NCBI GenBank assembly: GCA_021298435.1
Contig: JAJTFJ010000012.1
Coordinates: 1 to 54,974, forward strand
Length of the DNA: 54,974 nucleotides
Source of the DNA: Ilumatobacteraceae bacterium
GTDB taxonomy: Bacteria; Actinomycetota; Acidimicrobiia; Acidimicrobiales; Ilumatobacteraceae
Reading direction: 5' to 3'
The number at the start of each line of letters is the position of its first letter. The first letter of the stretch is position 1. Positions 34,996 through 43,732 of this stretch are shown piece after piece. The notes beneath the pieces are model-generated. The model was given only the letters and a program-made list of their open reading frames with translations, was not told the DNA's origin and searched no databases. A program made the position numbers and the translations under genes.

Positions 34996-35008
34996 GTATG
35001 GAGACCCC

Positions 35009-35014
35009 ATTCTA
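35009..35014 (-). promoter_or_regulatory. -10 box of tRNA-Gly
   Basis: TAGAAT on the minus strand, 13 nt before the tRNA 5' end; identical to the tRNA-Arg box. Confidence 0.45.
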
Positions 35015-35038
35015 GGGGCAAAGGGCGCTAGTCCCGAC

Positions 35039-35467
35039 TCAGATCTTCTCGAGGAACACGATGGGGATCTCCCGATCTGTGCGTTCTTGGTACCCGGCGT
35101 AGCCCTTGTACTTCTCGGTGATGCTTGGCCACAGCGCTGCACGCTCTTCTGAGGTGCCGATACGGGCGGTGCGCTGGTGCTTGGGCTGGTTCTTTGCCTC
35201 GACCCACACGGTGGGGTTGTCACGCAGGTTGAGGTACCAGGCAGGGTGGAAATCATCGCCGCCGCGCGAGGCCACAATCACGAACGTGTCGCCATCGACG
35301 ACCGGGCAGGTGAGCATGCTCTCGCGCTCCTGGCCCGACTTTCGACCTGTGGTGTACAGCTTGATAGCGGGCATGCCAGCGGGCTCCCAGCCCCACTTGC
35401 CACGGGTGATGGCAAGGCCTGCTTTGTGCAGGTTATTCATGGTTTTCAAGACGAAATTGCTAGGCAT
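35039..35467 (-). CDS. F420-dependent nitroreductase/quinone reductase (Ddn-like)
   Basis: 142 aa split beta-barrel of the deazaflavin (F420)-dependent Ddn family. Motifs: IKLYTTGRKSGQERESML, FVIVASRGGDDFHPAWYLNLRDNPTVWVE and a C-terminal REIPIVFLE. Such enzymes reduce quinones or nitro compounds with F420H2 and are largely actinobacterial. TACCGT lies 6 nt upstream of the ATG. Supports F420 use by this organism. Confidence 0.9.
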   Translation of the reverse strand: MPSNFVLKTMNNLHKAGLAITRGKWGWEPAGMPAIKLYTTGRKSGQERESMLTCPVVDGDTFVIVASRGGDDFHPAWYLNLRDNPTVWVEAKNQPKHQRTARIGTSEERAALWPSITEKYKGYAGYQERTDREIPIVFLEKI

Positions 35468-35473
35468 GTCCCC

Positions 35474-35479
35474 ACGGTA
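35474..35479 (-). promoter_or_regulatory. -10 box of the Ddn-like gene
   Basis: TACCGT on the minus strand followed by 6 nt and the ATG; no Shine-Dalgarno. Confidence 0.45.
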
Positions 35480-35551
35480 TCGCTGTTCGGTATGGCTGCT
35501 GAGTATTCCACCTAGGGGTGCTCAAACCCCGAGGGGTACTGTTGAACCCTC

Positions 35552-37288
35552 ATGTTGAAGCGCCTCTTGTCCTCTGTTCTTGCGAAGTACCGAGGCCTTC
35601 TATGGATCGTGATTGGGCTGCAGGCAGTGCAGGCAGTTGCTGGGCTTTATCTGCCCACTCTGAATGCCGACATCATCAATAACGGTGTCGTGAAGAACGA
35701 CATTGGCTACATCTGGCGCATGGGTGGCGTCATGCTCCTCGTGACCCTGGGACAGGTGATCTTTTCTGTCACCGCTGTCTATTTCGGTTCAAAAGTGGCG
35801 ATGGGATTTGGTCGCGACACTCGACGTCAACTGTTCCACCAGGTGAATGCGTTCTCCACTCGTGAAGTTGCGGTCTTTGGTGCTCCGTCGCTGATCACTC
35901 GCATCACGAACGATGTGCAGCAAGTGCAGATGCTGGTGTTGATGACCTGCACACTGATTCTCGGCGCACCGTTCACCGCCATTGGTGGAATCTTTATGGC
36001 GATGCACCAAGACCTGGGGCTCTCACGCATTTTGATGGTGTCGATTCCCATTCTTGCGGTGCTGTTGAGCCTCATCATTTCGAGCATGGTGCCCACGTTC
36101 CGCAAGATGCAGGAACGGATTGACCGCATCAATGAGATTCTTCGTGAACAACTCACCGGTATTCGGGTGGTGCGGGCCTTCGTGCGTGAACCAGAAGAGG
36201 CACAACGTTTTAGCGTTGCCAATGATGCAGTGACACAGACAGCCCTTCGCGGTGGACGCCTGCAGGCACTGATGTTCCCCACGGCCACGTTGGTTGTCAA
36301 CTTGTCGAGTGTGGCAGTGGTGTGGTTCGGTGCTGATCGCATTGCCGAAGGCACGATGAAGCCCGGCGCAATGATTGCGTTCCTCACGTATCTCACACAG
36401 ATTTTGATGTCGGTGATGATGACCACGTGGATGGCTGCTTTGATTCCACGTGCAGCCGTGAGTGCCGAGCGAATCATGGAAGTGCTTGAGACACCGTCGT
36501 CAATTGTGATTGCGGACAATCCCGTCACCGAGTTGTCGCAGACCGCGGTATTGCAGTTTGACCATGTCAGCTTCCGGTATCCCGGTGCAGAACAGCCCGT
36601 GTTGAGCGATGTGAGTTTCACGGTGCGTGCAGGAGAGACCCTTGCCATCATCGGTAGTACGGGCTCTGGCAAAACGACTCTGATGAATCTGATTCCTCGT
36701 CTTGTTGATGCCACAGAAGGCGTTGTGTCGCTTGATGGTGTGGATGTACGAGATCTAGCCCCTGAAGCGCTGTGGTCACGTGTGGGCATAGTGCCACAAA
36801 AGCCGTATCTGTTCTCTGGAACGGTGGCCAGCAACCTTGGCTATGGCAAAGAGAATGCCACCGAGGAAGAAATGTGGGAAGCACTGCGCATCGCACAAGC
36901 CGAAGATTTCGTGCGTGCCATGCCTGAGGGCTTGAACGCCACGATTGCTCAGGGTGGTTCCAATGTTTCAGGTGGTCAACGTCAGCGATTGGCTATTGCA
37001 CGCGCATTGATTCGCCGGCCAGAGATTTATTTGTTTGACGACTCGTTCTCGGCACTTGACCTTGCGACAGATGCACGTCTGCGTGCGGCTCTGACGCCGT
37101 ATGTGCAGCAAGCAGTGGTGGTGGTTGTCGCACAACGTGTGTCAACGATTCGTCACGCCACAATGATCATGGTGCTAGAAGACGGTGATTGTGTGGGCTT
37201 TGGCACGCACGATGAGCTACTTGCTACATGTGAGACATATCAAGAAATTGTGTCCTCGCAGGCAAACGCTCAAGAAGGTGTCTCATGA
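35552..37288 (+). CDS. ABC exporter half-transporter, degenerate-site subunit
   Basis: 578 aa: six membrane helices then one ATPase domain. Walker A GSTGSGKTT near residue 367, signature VSGGQRQR near 472. The residue after Walker B is Asp, not Glu (IYLFDDSFSALD), and the switch residue is Gln, not His (VVAQRVST). The same two changes mark the degenerate subunit of heterodimeric exporters such as TM287/288. The partner gene follows with a 4-nt overlap. Substrate (drug, lipid or peptide) unknown. Confidence 0.92.
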   Translation: MLKRLLSSVLAKYRGLLWIVIGLQAVQAVAGLYLPTLNADIINNGVVKNDIGYIWRMGGVMLLVTLGQVIFSVTAVYFGSKVAMGFGRDTRRQLFHQVNAFSTREVAVFGAPSLITRITNDVQQVQMLVLMTCTLILGAPFTAIGGIFMAMHQDLGLSRILMVSIPILAVLLSLIISSMVPTFRKMQERIDRINEILREQLTGIRVVRAFVREPEEAQRFSVANDAVTQTALRGGRLQALMFPTATLVVNLSSVAVVWFGADRIAEGTMKPGAMIAFLTYLTQILMSVMMTTWMAALIPRAAVSAERIMEVLETPSSIVIADNPVTELSQTAVLQFDHVSFRYPGAEQPVLSDVSFTVRAGETLAIIGSTGSGKTTLMNLIPRLVDATEGVVSLDGVDVRDLAPEALWSRVGIVPQKPYLFSGTVASNLGYGKENATEEEMWEALRIAQAEDFVRAMPEGLNATIAQGGSNVSGGQRQRLAIARALIRRPEIYLFDDSFSALDLATDARLRAALTPYVQQAVVVVVAQRVSTIRHATMIMVLEDGDCVGFGTHDELLATCETYQEIVSSQANAQEGVS

Positions 37289-39147
37289 GCGACAAGAAGA
37301 AGCAGCAAACAATGCCGGGCTCCGAGCTGCGCAACAGCCGTATGCACGTTGTGGGCATGCCCGTGGAGAAGTCAGAGAACTTTGGGCTCACCGCCCGCCG
37401 CCTCATGGGTTTGATGGCAGGGGAGAGAACCCTTGTTGGAATCATTTTGCTGTTGGCCTTTGTCAGCGTTGCTTTAGTCGTGTCAGGGCCTCGCGTGCTT
37501 GGCCATGCGACCGACATCTTGTTCAACGGCCTCACGAAGCGCAATGGCGAGACAGAAGTGAACTTCGGTGCACTGCATCGCACGCTTTTCTTTGCCGTTG
37601 GTGTGTATGTGATGTCCTTTGCGCTTGCATATGCGCAAACCTTTATGCTCGCCGGCGTTGTGCAGCGCACCATGTTCAAGCTGCGTGCAGATATTGAAGC
37701 CAAGATTCACCGTTTGCCCTTGCGCTATATCGATGCAAAGTCCCGTGGTGACCTGCTCAGCCGTGTCACAAACGACATTGACAACATCTCGCAAAGCCTG
37801 CAGCAGTCCCTCAGCCAGTTGATCACATCACTCCTCACGATTATTGGTGTGCTCATCATGATGGTATGGGTGTCCTGGTTGCTCGCCCTCATTGCCATCG
37901 TCACTGTTCCGCTCTCGATTCTGTCGATGAAGCAGATTGCCAACAGATCAAAGAAGCGGTTCATTGCGCAGTGGTCACACACGGGTGCATTGAACGGCCT
38001 CATTGAAGAAACCTTCACGGGTCATGCCATCGTAAAAACATTCGGTCGTCAGAAGGATGTTGAGGAGCGCTTCGCTGTCACAAACGAGAAGCTGTACGAG
38101 GCTGGCTTTGGCGCACAGTTCATGTCGGGTTCTATTCAGCCTGCCATGATGTTCGTGGGCAACCTCAACTATGTGCTGATTGCTGTTGTCGGTGGCTTGC
38201 GCGTTGCTTCGGGCACCATGGGCCTCGGAGACGTACAGGCATTCATTCAATACTCACGTCAGTTCACACAACCACTGACGCAAACAGCATCCATGATGAA
38301 TGTGTTGCAGTCGGGTGTTGCCTCCGCAGAGCGCGTGTTTGAAGTGCTTGATGCTGAGGAAGAAACCGTAGAGCCCGCCGAGGTGCACATGCCCGAGGTA
38401 GTGGGACGCGTGGCCTTTGAAAATGTGAAGTTCTCGTATCTGCCAGAGCGTCCATTGATTGATGACTTGTCATTGGTGGCCGAACCGGGCACAACCGTTG
38501 CCATCGTGGGGCCGACCGGTGCAGGCAAAACAACGTTGGTGAACCTCATCATGCGCTTCTATGAACTTGATGGTGGTCGCATCACTCTTGACGGCCAAGA
38601 CACAGCCTTGATGCCTCGTAGCGAACTGCGACGCAACATCGGCATGGTGTTGCAAGACACGTGGCTATTTGGCGGAACAATTCGAGAGAACATTGCCTAC
38701 GGAAACCCCTCAGCGACGGAAGAGCAGATTCGTGCTGCGGCCAAGGCTGCATATGTGGACCGATTCGTTCACTCATTGCCGCTTGGCTACGACACCGTGC
38801 TGGACAACGAGGGTGGTGCAGTGAGTGCGGGCGAGAAGCAATTGTTGACGATCGCACGCGCTTTCCTCGCCGACCCCACCATCTTGATTCTCGACGAAGC
38901 CACCAGCTCGGTCGACACTCGCACCGAGGTGCTGATTCAGAAAGCCATGGTTGCGTTGCGTAGCCAGCGCACCTGTTTTGTGATTGCTCACCGTTTGTCC
39001 ACGATTCGTGACGCCAATGTCATCTTGGTGATGGAAGCGGGCCGCATTGTGGAGCAGGGCAGTCACGAAGAACTGCTTGAAGCACAGGGTGCGTACTACC
39101 GCCTGTACCAATCACAGTTCACTGGTGCAGCAACAGATCTCGCCTAG
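37285..39147 (+). CDS. ABC exporter half-transporter, catalytic-site subunit
   Basis: 620 aa. A ~45-residue cytoplasmic N-terminal extension, six membrane helices, then an ATPase with Walker A GPTGAGKTT near residue 408, Walker B and catalytic Glu (ILILDEATSSVD) and switch His (VIAHRLST). Its signature reads VSAGEKQ instead of LSGGQ, an atypical motif. It pairs with the preceding gene as a heterodimer: this subunit supplies the catalytic Glu and His, and the partner supplies a canonical signature. ATGA overlap implies equal synthesis. Confidence 0.92.
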   Translation: MSDKKKQQTMPGSELRNSRMHVVGMPVEKSENFGLTARRLMGLMAGERTLVGIILLLAFVSVALVVSGPRVLGHATDILFNGLTKRNGETEVNFGALHRTLFFAVGVYVMSFALAYAQTFMLAGVVQRTMFKLRADIEAKIHRLPLRYIDAKSRGDLLSRVTNDIDNISQSLQQSLSQLITSLLTIIGVLIMMVWVSWLLALIAIVTVPLSILSMKQIANRSKKRFIAQWSHTGALNGLIEETFTGHAIVKTFGRQKDVEERFAVTNEKLYEAGFGAQFMSGSIQPAMMFVGNLNYVLIAVVGGLRVASGTMGLGDVQAFIQYSRQFTQPLTQTASMMNVLQSGVASAERVFEVLDAEEETVEPAEVHMPEVVGRVAFENVKFSYLPERPLIDDLSLVAEPGTTVAIVGPTGAGKTTLVNLIMRFYELDGGRITLDGQDTALMPRSELRRNIGMVLQDTWLFGGTIRENIAYGNPSATEEQIRAAAKAAYVDRFVHSLPLGYDTVLDNEGGAVSAGEKQLLTIARAFLADPTILILDEATSSVDTRTEVLIQKAMVALRSQRTCFVIAHRLSTIRDANVILVMEAGRIVEQGSHEELLEAQGAYYRLYQSQFTGAATDLA

Positions 39148-39161
39148 TGCGAAATGTATCG

Positions 39162-39884
39162 CTACGGGATGATGTAGATCTCTGCGCGGCGATTCAAGTC
39201 TTGTTCTTTATTTGACTTTGAATTCGTGACGGGGAATGAGGCACCAAAGCTCCAGATGGCGATGGTCTTGTTCACGCCTCTGTTGCGCAACAATGTGCGA
39301 ACTGCAGTAGCACGCTTCTGAGACAGTGGCACCATGTTTGCTCGTTCGCCACCCATATTGCCCGAGTGGCCGGTAACGATGATGGAGCTTGCATTTCGTG
39401 CAGCCGCTGCAAGTTCTGCGATGTCTTTCTTCGATGACGCCTTCACAAGAGCGGTGCCGCCATTGAAGTATGCGACGGTGGGTGCCAAGAGTGGCACTAC
39501 TTCTTCTGATGCCTCCACTGTCCCTGTGGTCACCTTGGTACGAACGGTGGCGGCGATTTTGCCGTTTGATCGACGGACGACTTGAGCAATACACCGACCA
39601 GTGTTGATGAACGCAAGGTTCTTTGCAGAGCCGAGACACACCTTGGGTGTGAGTGAGTTGATGATGTACTTCTTCGACTGTGCATCGGTGATGAGACGGA
39701 CCGCTGACATATTGATGCGTGTTGCACCAAGTGCCGTCACAACGAATGGGGTTGCTGAAGGTGTTGCCACTGGTGCTGGAGTAGCGGTGGCAACGGTGTT
39801 CGTGGTTGGCGTCCTGGTGAGTAAGAGGCGTTCCAATCCTAACTTTCGTCTAGACCGCTTGTACAGGGGGCGTCTGAGTGACAA
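39162..39884 (-). CDS. OmpA-family C-terminal domain protein, N-terminus uncertain
   Basis: 240 aa from a TTG. The second half is an OmpA/MotB-type peptidoglycan-binding domain: TVAYFNGGTALVKASSKKDI, then IIVTGHSGNMGGERANMVPLSQKRA and a terminal EQDLNRRAEIYI. A Thr/Pro/Ala linker (TPTTNTVATATPAPVATP) precedes it. No signal peptide or membrane helix is visible: the N-terminus is basic (LRRPLYKRSRRK) and the frame stays open only to 39933 without an ATG. The start is uncertain and the gene may have lost an export signal. Ends 14 nt after the ABC exporter, convergent to it. Confidence 0.65.
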   Translation of the reverse strand: MSLRRPLYKRSRRKLGLERLLLTRTPTTNTVATATPAPVATPSATPFVVTALGATRINMSAVRLITDAQSKKYIINSLTPKVCLGSAKNLAFINTGRCIAQVVRRSNGKIAATVRTKVTTGTVEASEEVVPLLAPTVAYFNGGTALVKASSKKDIAELAAAARNASSIIVTGHSGNMGGERANMVPLSQKRATAVRTLLRNRGVNKTIAIWSFGASFPVTNSKSNKEQDLNRRAEIYIIP

Positions 39885-39979
39885 AAGCCTTATGCCGTAT
39901 GGGTTTTCCAGCTCACGCCACCCGTGAAATCACGGTATTTCATGAGGAATCGCCGCTGGCTGGCAGCGAAGCGCAAAAA

Positions 39980-41194
39980 CTAACTGCGAGGAACCTTGCT
40001 CCAGGCAATTTCCTTGTCCAAACGAGGCTCGCCGGGAAGGCCAAGAACCTGTTCGCCAAGGATGTTTTTCATGATTTCGCTGGTGCCGCCTTCGATGCTG
40101 TTGGCACGCACACGCAAGAACGCATGACGTGCTCCGCCGTCGGTGCCGTCAACAGACAGTTCTTCTGGACGACGGAAAGTGAAGTCGTATCCGATCATTC
40201 CCTCGGCGCCCATGAGTTCAATCGTGAACTCGGTGACCTTCTTGTTGAAGTCAGACATCATCAACTTTGCAATGGAACCTTCGGGTCCAGGGTTGCCGGC
40301 CTTGGCCATCTGCGCACCCTTCATGTTGGTGTAGCGCAAAGCTTCGCTCTGACAGAACAACTTCATGAGACGATCTTTTTGTGCAGGGTCGCGCTGGTCT
40401 GCAGGTGTTTCTCTCCACACACGAATTGTTTCGTCAATAGGGCCACGACGCTTTGCGTTGCCGCCACCGCCGCCACCAATTGCAGTGCGCTCATTCATGA
40501 GCGTGGTGAGCGATGCACGCCAGCCTTCGCCAACATCGCCAATGCGCTGTGAATCAGGAACGCGAGCATCGGTCATGTAGACCTCGTTGAACTCTGCTTC
40601 GCCAGTGATTTGACGCAATGGGCGCACTTCAACACCTGGTGAATGCATATCAATTGCGAAGTAGGTCATGCCCTTGTGCTTCGGAGCTTCTGGATCAGTA
40701 CGTGTGACCAACATTCCCCAATGTGCAAGATGCGCCATTGTGTTCCACACTTTTTGACCATTGATGATCCACTCATCACCATCGCGAATTGCGCGTGTGC
40801 CGAGACCTGCAAGGTCGCTGCCTGCGCCAGGTTCGGAGAACAACTGGCACCACAACTCTTGACCAGTAAACATCGGACGAAGGAAACGTGTCTTCACTTC
40901 TTCACTGCCGTGCGTCACGATTGTTGGACCAGCAAGTGCCATGAAGAATGATGCAGGATGTTGTGGCGCTGCGCCTGCTTTGCGCACGCGCTCTTCAATC
41001 ACTCGGTTGAACTCGGGACGAAGTCCGAGACCGCCATGACCCTTGGGGAAGTGCACCCATGCAAGACCTGCGTCGAAACGTGCGCCACGAAATGTGATGT
41101 CATCAACCTTCTTCGGATCGAACTCCGCAAGAAGTGCATCAAGGGCTTGTTCAACGAGGGCGAGGCTGCTGTCGGCAGAAGTGGTAGTACTCAT
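39980..41194 (-). CDS. acyl-CoA dehydrogenase
   Basis: 404 aa FAD-dependent dehydrogenase, first step of acyl-CoA beta-oxidation or a related oxidation. Motifs: FSEPGAGSDLAGL, GQKVWNTMAHLAHWG, and the C-terminal SIEGGTSEIMKNILGEQVLGLP. A run of six glycines (AIGGGGGGNAKRR) occupies the loop after the NERTAI motif. The start MSTTT at 41194 is preferred; an ORF from 41422 would overlap the VIT gene. Length matches the FadE17/FadE-like group of actinobacteria. Confidence 0.93.
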   Translation of the reverse strand: MSTTTSADSSLALVEQALDALLAEFDPKKVDDITFRGARFDAGLAWVHFPKGHGGLGLRPEFNRVIEERVRKAGAAPQHPASFFMALAGPTIVTHGSEEVKTRFLRPMFTGQELWCQLFSEPGAGSDLAGLGTRAIRDGDEWIINGQKVWNTMAHLAHWGMLVTRTDPEAPKHKGMTYFAIDMHSPGVEVRPLRQITGEAEFNEVYMTDARVPDSQRIGDVGEGWRASLTTLMNERTAIGGGGGGNAKRRGPIDETIRVWRETPADQRDPAQKDRLMKLFCQSEALRYTNMKGAQMAKAGNPGPEGSIAKLMMSDFNKKVTEFTIELMGAEGMIGYDFTFRRPEELSVDGTDGGARHAFLRVRANSIEGGTSEIMKNILGEQVLGLPGEPRLDKEIAWSKVPRS

Positions 41195-41250
41195 ACGCGA
41201 AGTCTCGCCGTTGAAGGCCAGAGTTCGCAAATAGTAGGAAATGCAGTGAA

Positions 41251-41949
41251 TTAGGCGACAACAGAGCCGAACATATAGCCCACTGCCATGGTGATTCCCA
41301 TGGCCACCAAGCCACCGATGACGACGCGAATGATGGGGCGAGCAGTGGAGGCTCGGCCAAACTTTGCGCTTGACCAGCCAAGGCCAGCAAGGGCAATGGT
41401 GACAATGATGAGGGTTGACCATATGCGGGCATTGGCCGACGCCACGGCGGCGACAATCAAGGGAATTGCTGCTCCGCCGGCAAAGGACAGCGCTGACCCC
41501 ACGGCAGCTTGCACGGGCTGCGCTGTTGAGTTGACTGAAATTCCAAGTTCCTCAGCCAAGTGAGTGCCCAATGCATCATGTTTCGTGAGAGCTTCGGCGA
41601 CTTCGCGGGCGAGAACCTGGGGGAGGCCCTTTGCCGCATAGATCTCGGTGAGTTCATCGAGTTCATGCTCTGGCATGGTCTCAAGTTCCCATTTTTCCTT
41701 AGCAATATCGGCGTTTTCTGAGTCTCGTTGTGAACTAACAGAGACGTATTCGCCCAGTGCCATCGAGACTGCACCGGCGACAAGTCCCGCCATGCCTGCG
41801 GTGAGAATGACGGAGCGTTCAGCATCCGATGCCGCAACACCCAAGATGAGGCAGGCGGTGGAGATGATGCCGTCGTTGGCCCCCAGCACCATTGCCCGAA
41901 GGAGGCCGATGCGATGGGCGGCGTGACGTTCAGAATGCATACCACTCAT
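41251..41949 (-). CDS. VIT1/CCC1-family transporter
   Basis: 232 aa. Membrane helices at both ends surround a charged cytoplasmic segment (residues ~70-145). Family motifs: LRAMVLGANDGIISTACLILGV, SMALGEYVSVSSQRDSE (helix 2 and start of the metal-binding domain) and ALSFAGGAAIPLIVA. Relatives export or store Fe(II)/Mn(II). Start at 41949, or Met at 41940. Divergent from the second TetR gene. Confidence 0.88.
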   Translation of the reverse strand: MSGMHSERHAAHRIGLLRAMVLGANDGIISTACLILGVAASDAERSVILTAGMAGLVAGAVSMALGEYVSVSSQRDSENADIAKEKWELETMPEHELDELTEIYAAKGLPQVLAREVAEALTKHDALGTHLAEELGISVNSTAQPVQAAVGSALSFAGGAAIPLIVAAVASANARIWSTLIIVTIALAGLGWSSAKFGRASTARPIIRVVIGGLVAMGITMAVGYMFGSVVA

Positions 41950-42003
41950 TGTGGCACTAATGAATGTTGAGAGCGAGCGTGGAAGAATAAAGAAGTGACA
42001 ACG

Positions 42004-42588
42004 ATGCATCCGACAAAGGCACTTCTTCTTGAGACCGCAGTTTCATTGATTGATGAGTTTGGGCCTCAGGGCTTCACAGTAGAGACATTGTTAGAGACAT
42101 CAAAGATCTCAAAAGGATCTTTGTACCACCACTTTCACGACTTCTCTGACGTGATCGAGCAAGCGCAGGTCGCACGTTTCTCTCGGTATGTCGACGAAGA
42201 CATTGCGCTACTCGTTGACTTGTTACGTTCATCGACATCTCGAGAAGACCTTCAAAAGAAGTTTGCACTCATCGTGCAAGGTGCCGGAATGCCGGGTCGT
42301 GAAGTAGCACGGGCTGATCGTGCAGCAATTCTGGGCATGGCGCGTCATTCAAAAAAGTTCGCAGAAGGACTTGCTGTGGAGCAGCAGCGCGTCACTGATG
42401 TCCTTGCGGATATTGCTCGCGAGATGCAAGAACGAGGCTGGATCAACAAGGATATTGATGGAGCTGTCGTCGCAACATTTGTTCAGGCGTACTCCATGGG
42501 ATTCGTACTCAATGACAACACCACGAATCCAATTTCGATTGAGCAGTGGAGCTCATTCATTTCAATGATGTTGTCGAAAATTCTGTAA
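42004..42588 (+). CDS. TetR-family transcriptional regulator
   Basis: 194 aa. HTH TSKISKGSLYHHFHDF near residues 35-50; the C-terminal ligand domain has ADRAAILGMARHSKKFAEGLA and FVQAYSMGF. ATG at 42004, or GTG at 41995, with a GGAAGAA/AAAGAAG stretch upstream. It is a paralogue of the TetR at 21615: same LYHHF-x-DF motif, same N-terminal HPT, same C-terminal pattern. Divergent from the VIT transporter, a candidate target. Confidence 0.9.
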   Translation: MHPTKALLLETAVSLIDEFGPQGFTVETLLETSKISKGSLYHHFHDFSDVIEQAQVARFSRYVDEDIALLVDLLRSSTSREDLQKKFALIVQGAGMPGREVARADRAAILGMARHSKKFAEGLAVEQQRVTDVLADIAREMQERGWINKDIDGAVVATFVQAYSMGFVLNDNTTNPISIEQWSSFISMMLSKIL

Positions 42589-42628
42589 ATAAATTTTCAA
42601 CGCTGCACCGACTTCTGCGGTGAGCTGG

Positions 42629-43732
42629 TTACAACGGGAGTGGGCCGTGATGAAGGTGCGGCAACACAAGTTCTGCGAATCGTTTCGCTTCATCAACGTG
42701 CGGGTACCCAGAAAAGATGAATGCTTCGATTCCTAGTGCTTGGTAACGCTGAATCTTCTCAATCACTTGTTGTGGTGTTCCGACAATTGCTGCGCCACAG
42801 CCAGAGCGTGCTTTGCCGATACCTGTCCATAACGACGGCTCAATGAATCCGTCCTCGTGTGCTGCAGCACGCAATTCGGCTTGTCGTTGCACACCGATGC
42901 TGGTGCTATCGAGAGATTTCGCCCTGATGGCATCGCCCGTTGCTTCATCGACTGCAGAGATGAGATACGCCGCGGCATTGCGCGCTTCATCTTCTGTTTC
43001 GCGTACGACAACGTGCACGCGATACCCAAACTTGATGGTGCGGTTGTGTCGTGCCGCACGTTCTCTCATGTCTGAAATGATGAGCGAAATCTGCTCTTCT
43101 GTGTCGGGCCACATGAGGTACACATCAGCATCCATAGCTGCGGTTTCGCGTGCTTCGTTGCTGAGTCCGCCGAAGTAGAACGCCGGAGCAGGGGCAGTGG
43201 CTTTGCAAATGCGGGGCGCATCAACATGGAGCGAGATGAATTCGCCATCCATCTCGAGTCGTTCACCGTTCATCAAGGTGCGTAATGCACGCATTGTTTC
43301 TGTTGTGCGTCGATAGCGGTGCGGACCATCAAGAGTCTCGCCAGGCATCTCTGACGAGATGATGTTGATGACAAGTCGGCCATTGAGAACTTGATTGAGC
43401 GTCGCTAGCTGTCGCGCAAGTTGCGGTACCCAGTTTTCTCCCACGCGAACAGCTGTCAGCATTTTCATTCGCTCAATCTGCGGCGCAATCGACGACGCAA
43501 ACGAGAGTGTGTCGATACCGAGGTCGTAGCCCGAGGGGAGAAGAATGTTGTCGAAACCGAGGCGGTCAACAGTGGTTGCGATATCGGAGCAGTGCGCCCA
43601 ACTGCTCGCTAGATCAGCCTTCGGAACACCCAGTTGTTCGTAGTCATCGTCACAGAGAGCGCCGAACCATGAGACTTCAATTGGCGAAATCTCAAACGGC
43701 GACATCTCGCTTGCTGAATTCGATTGGCTCAT
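42629..43732 (-). CDS. FMNH2-dependent monooxygenase, SsuD-like LLM family
   Basis: 367 aa. Closely follows SsuD along its length: WFGALCDDD at the start, DRLGFDNILLPSGYD, NGRLVINIISS, FYFGGLSNEARETAA, IKFGYRVHVVVRE (Arg and His of the SsuD active site, near residues 235-240), and FSGYPHVDEA with the catalytic-site Tyr. SsuD cleaves C-S bonds of sulfonates with O2 and FMNH2 to give sulfite and an aldehyde. The ATG overlaps the aldo-keto reductase stop by 4 nt. No flavin reductase lies nearby. The sulfonate substrate is inferred. Confidence 0.87.
   Translation of the reverse strand: MSQSNSASEMSPFEISPIEVSWFGALCDDDYEQLGVPKADLASSWAHCSDIATTVDRLGFDNILLPSGYDLGIDTLSFASSIAPQIERMKMLTAVRVGENWVPQLARQLATLNQVLNGRLVINIISSEMPGETLDGPHRYRRTTETMRALRTLMNGERLEMDGEFISLHVDAPRICKATAPAPAFYFGGLSNEARETAAMDADVYLMWPDTEEQISLIISDMRERAARHNRTIKFGYRVHVVVRETEDEARNAAAYLISAVDEATGDAIRAKSLDSTSIGVQRQAELRAAAHEDGFIEPSLWTGIGKARSGCGAAIVGTPQQVIEKIQRYQALGIEAFIFSGYPHVDEAKRFAELVLPHLHHGPLPL

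Noticed and set aside
35827-36834. 335-codon antisense frame over the first ABC exporter gene
   Set aside because: It lies wholly inside a well-supported gene and has no recognisable motif; an open frame of this kind is common opposite codon-biased genes.
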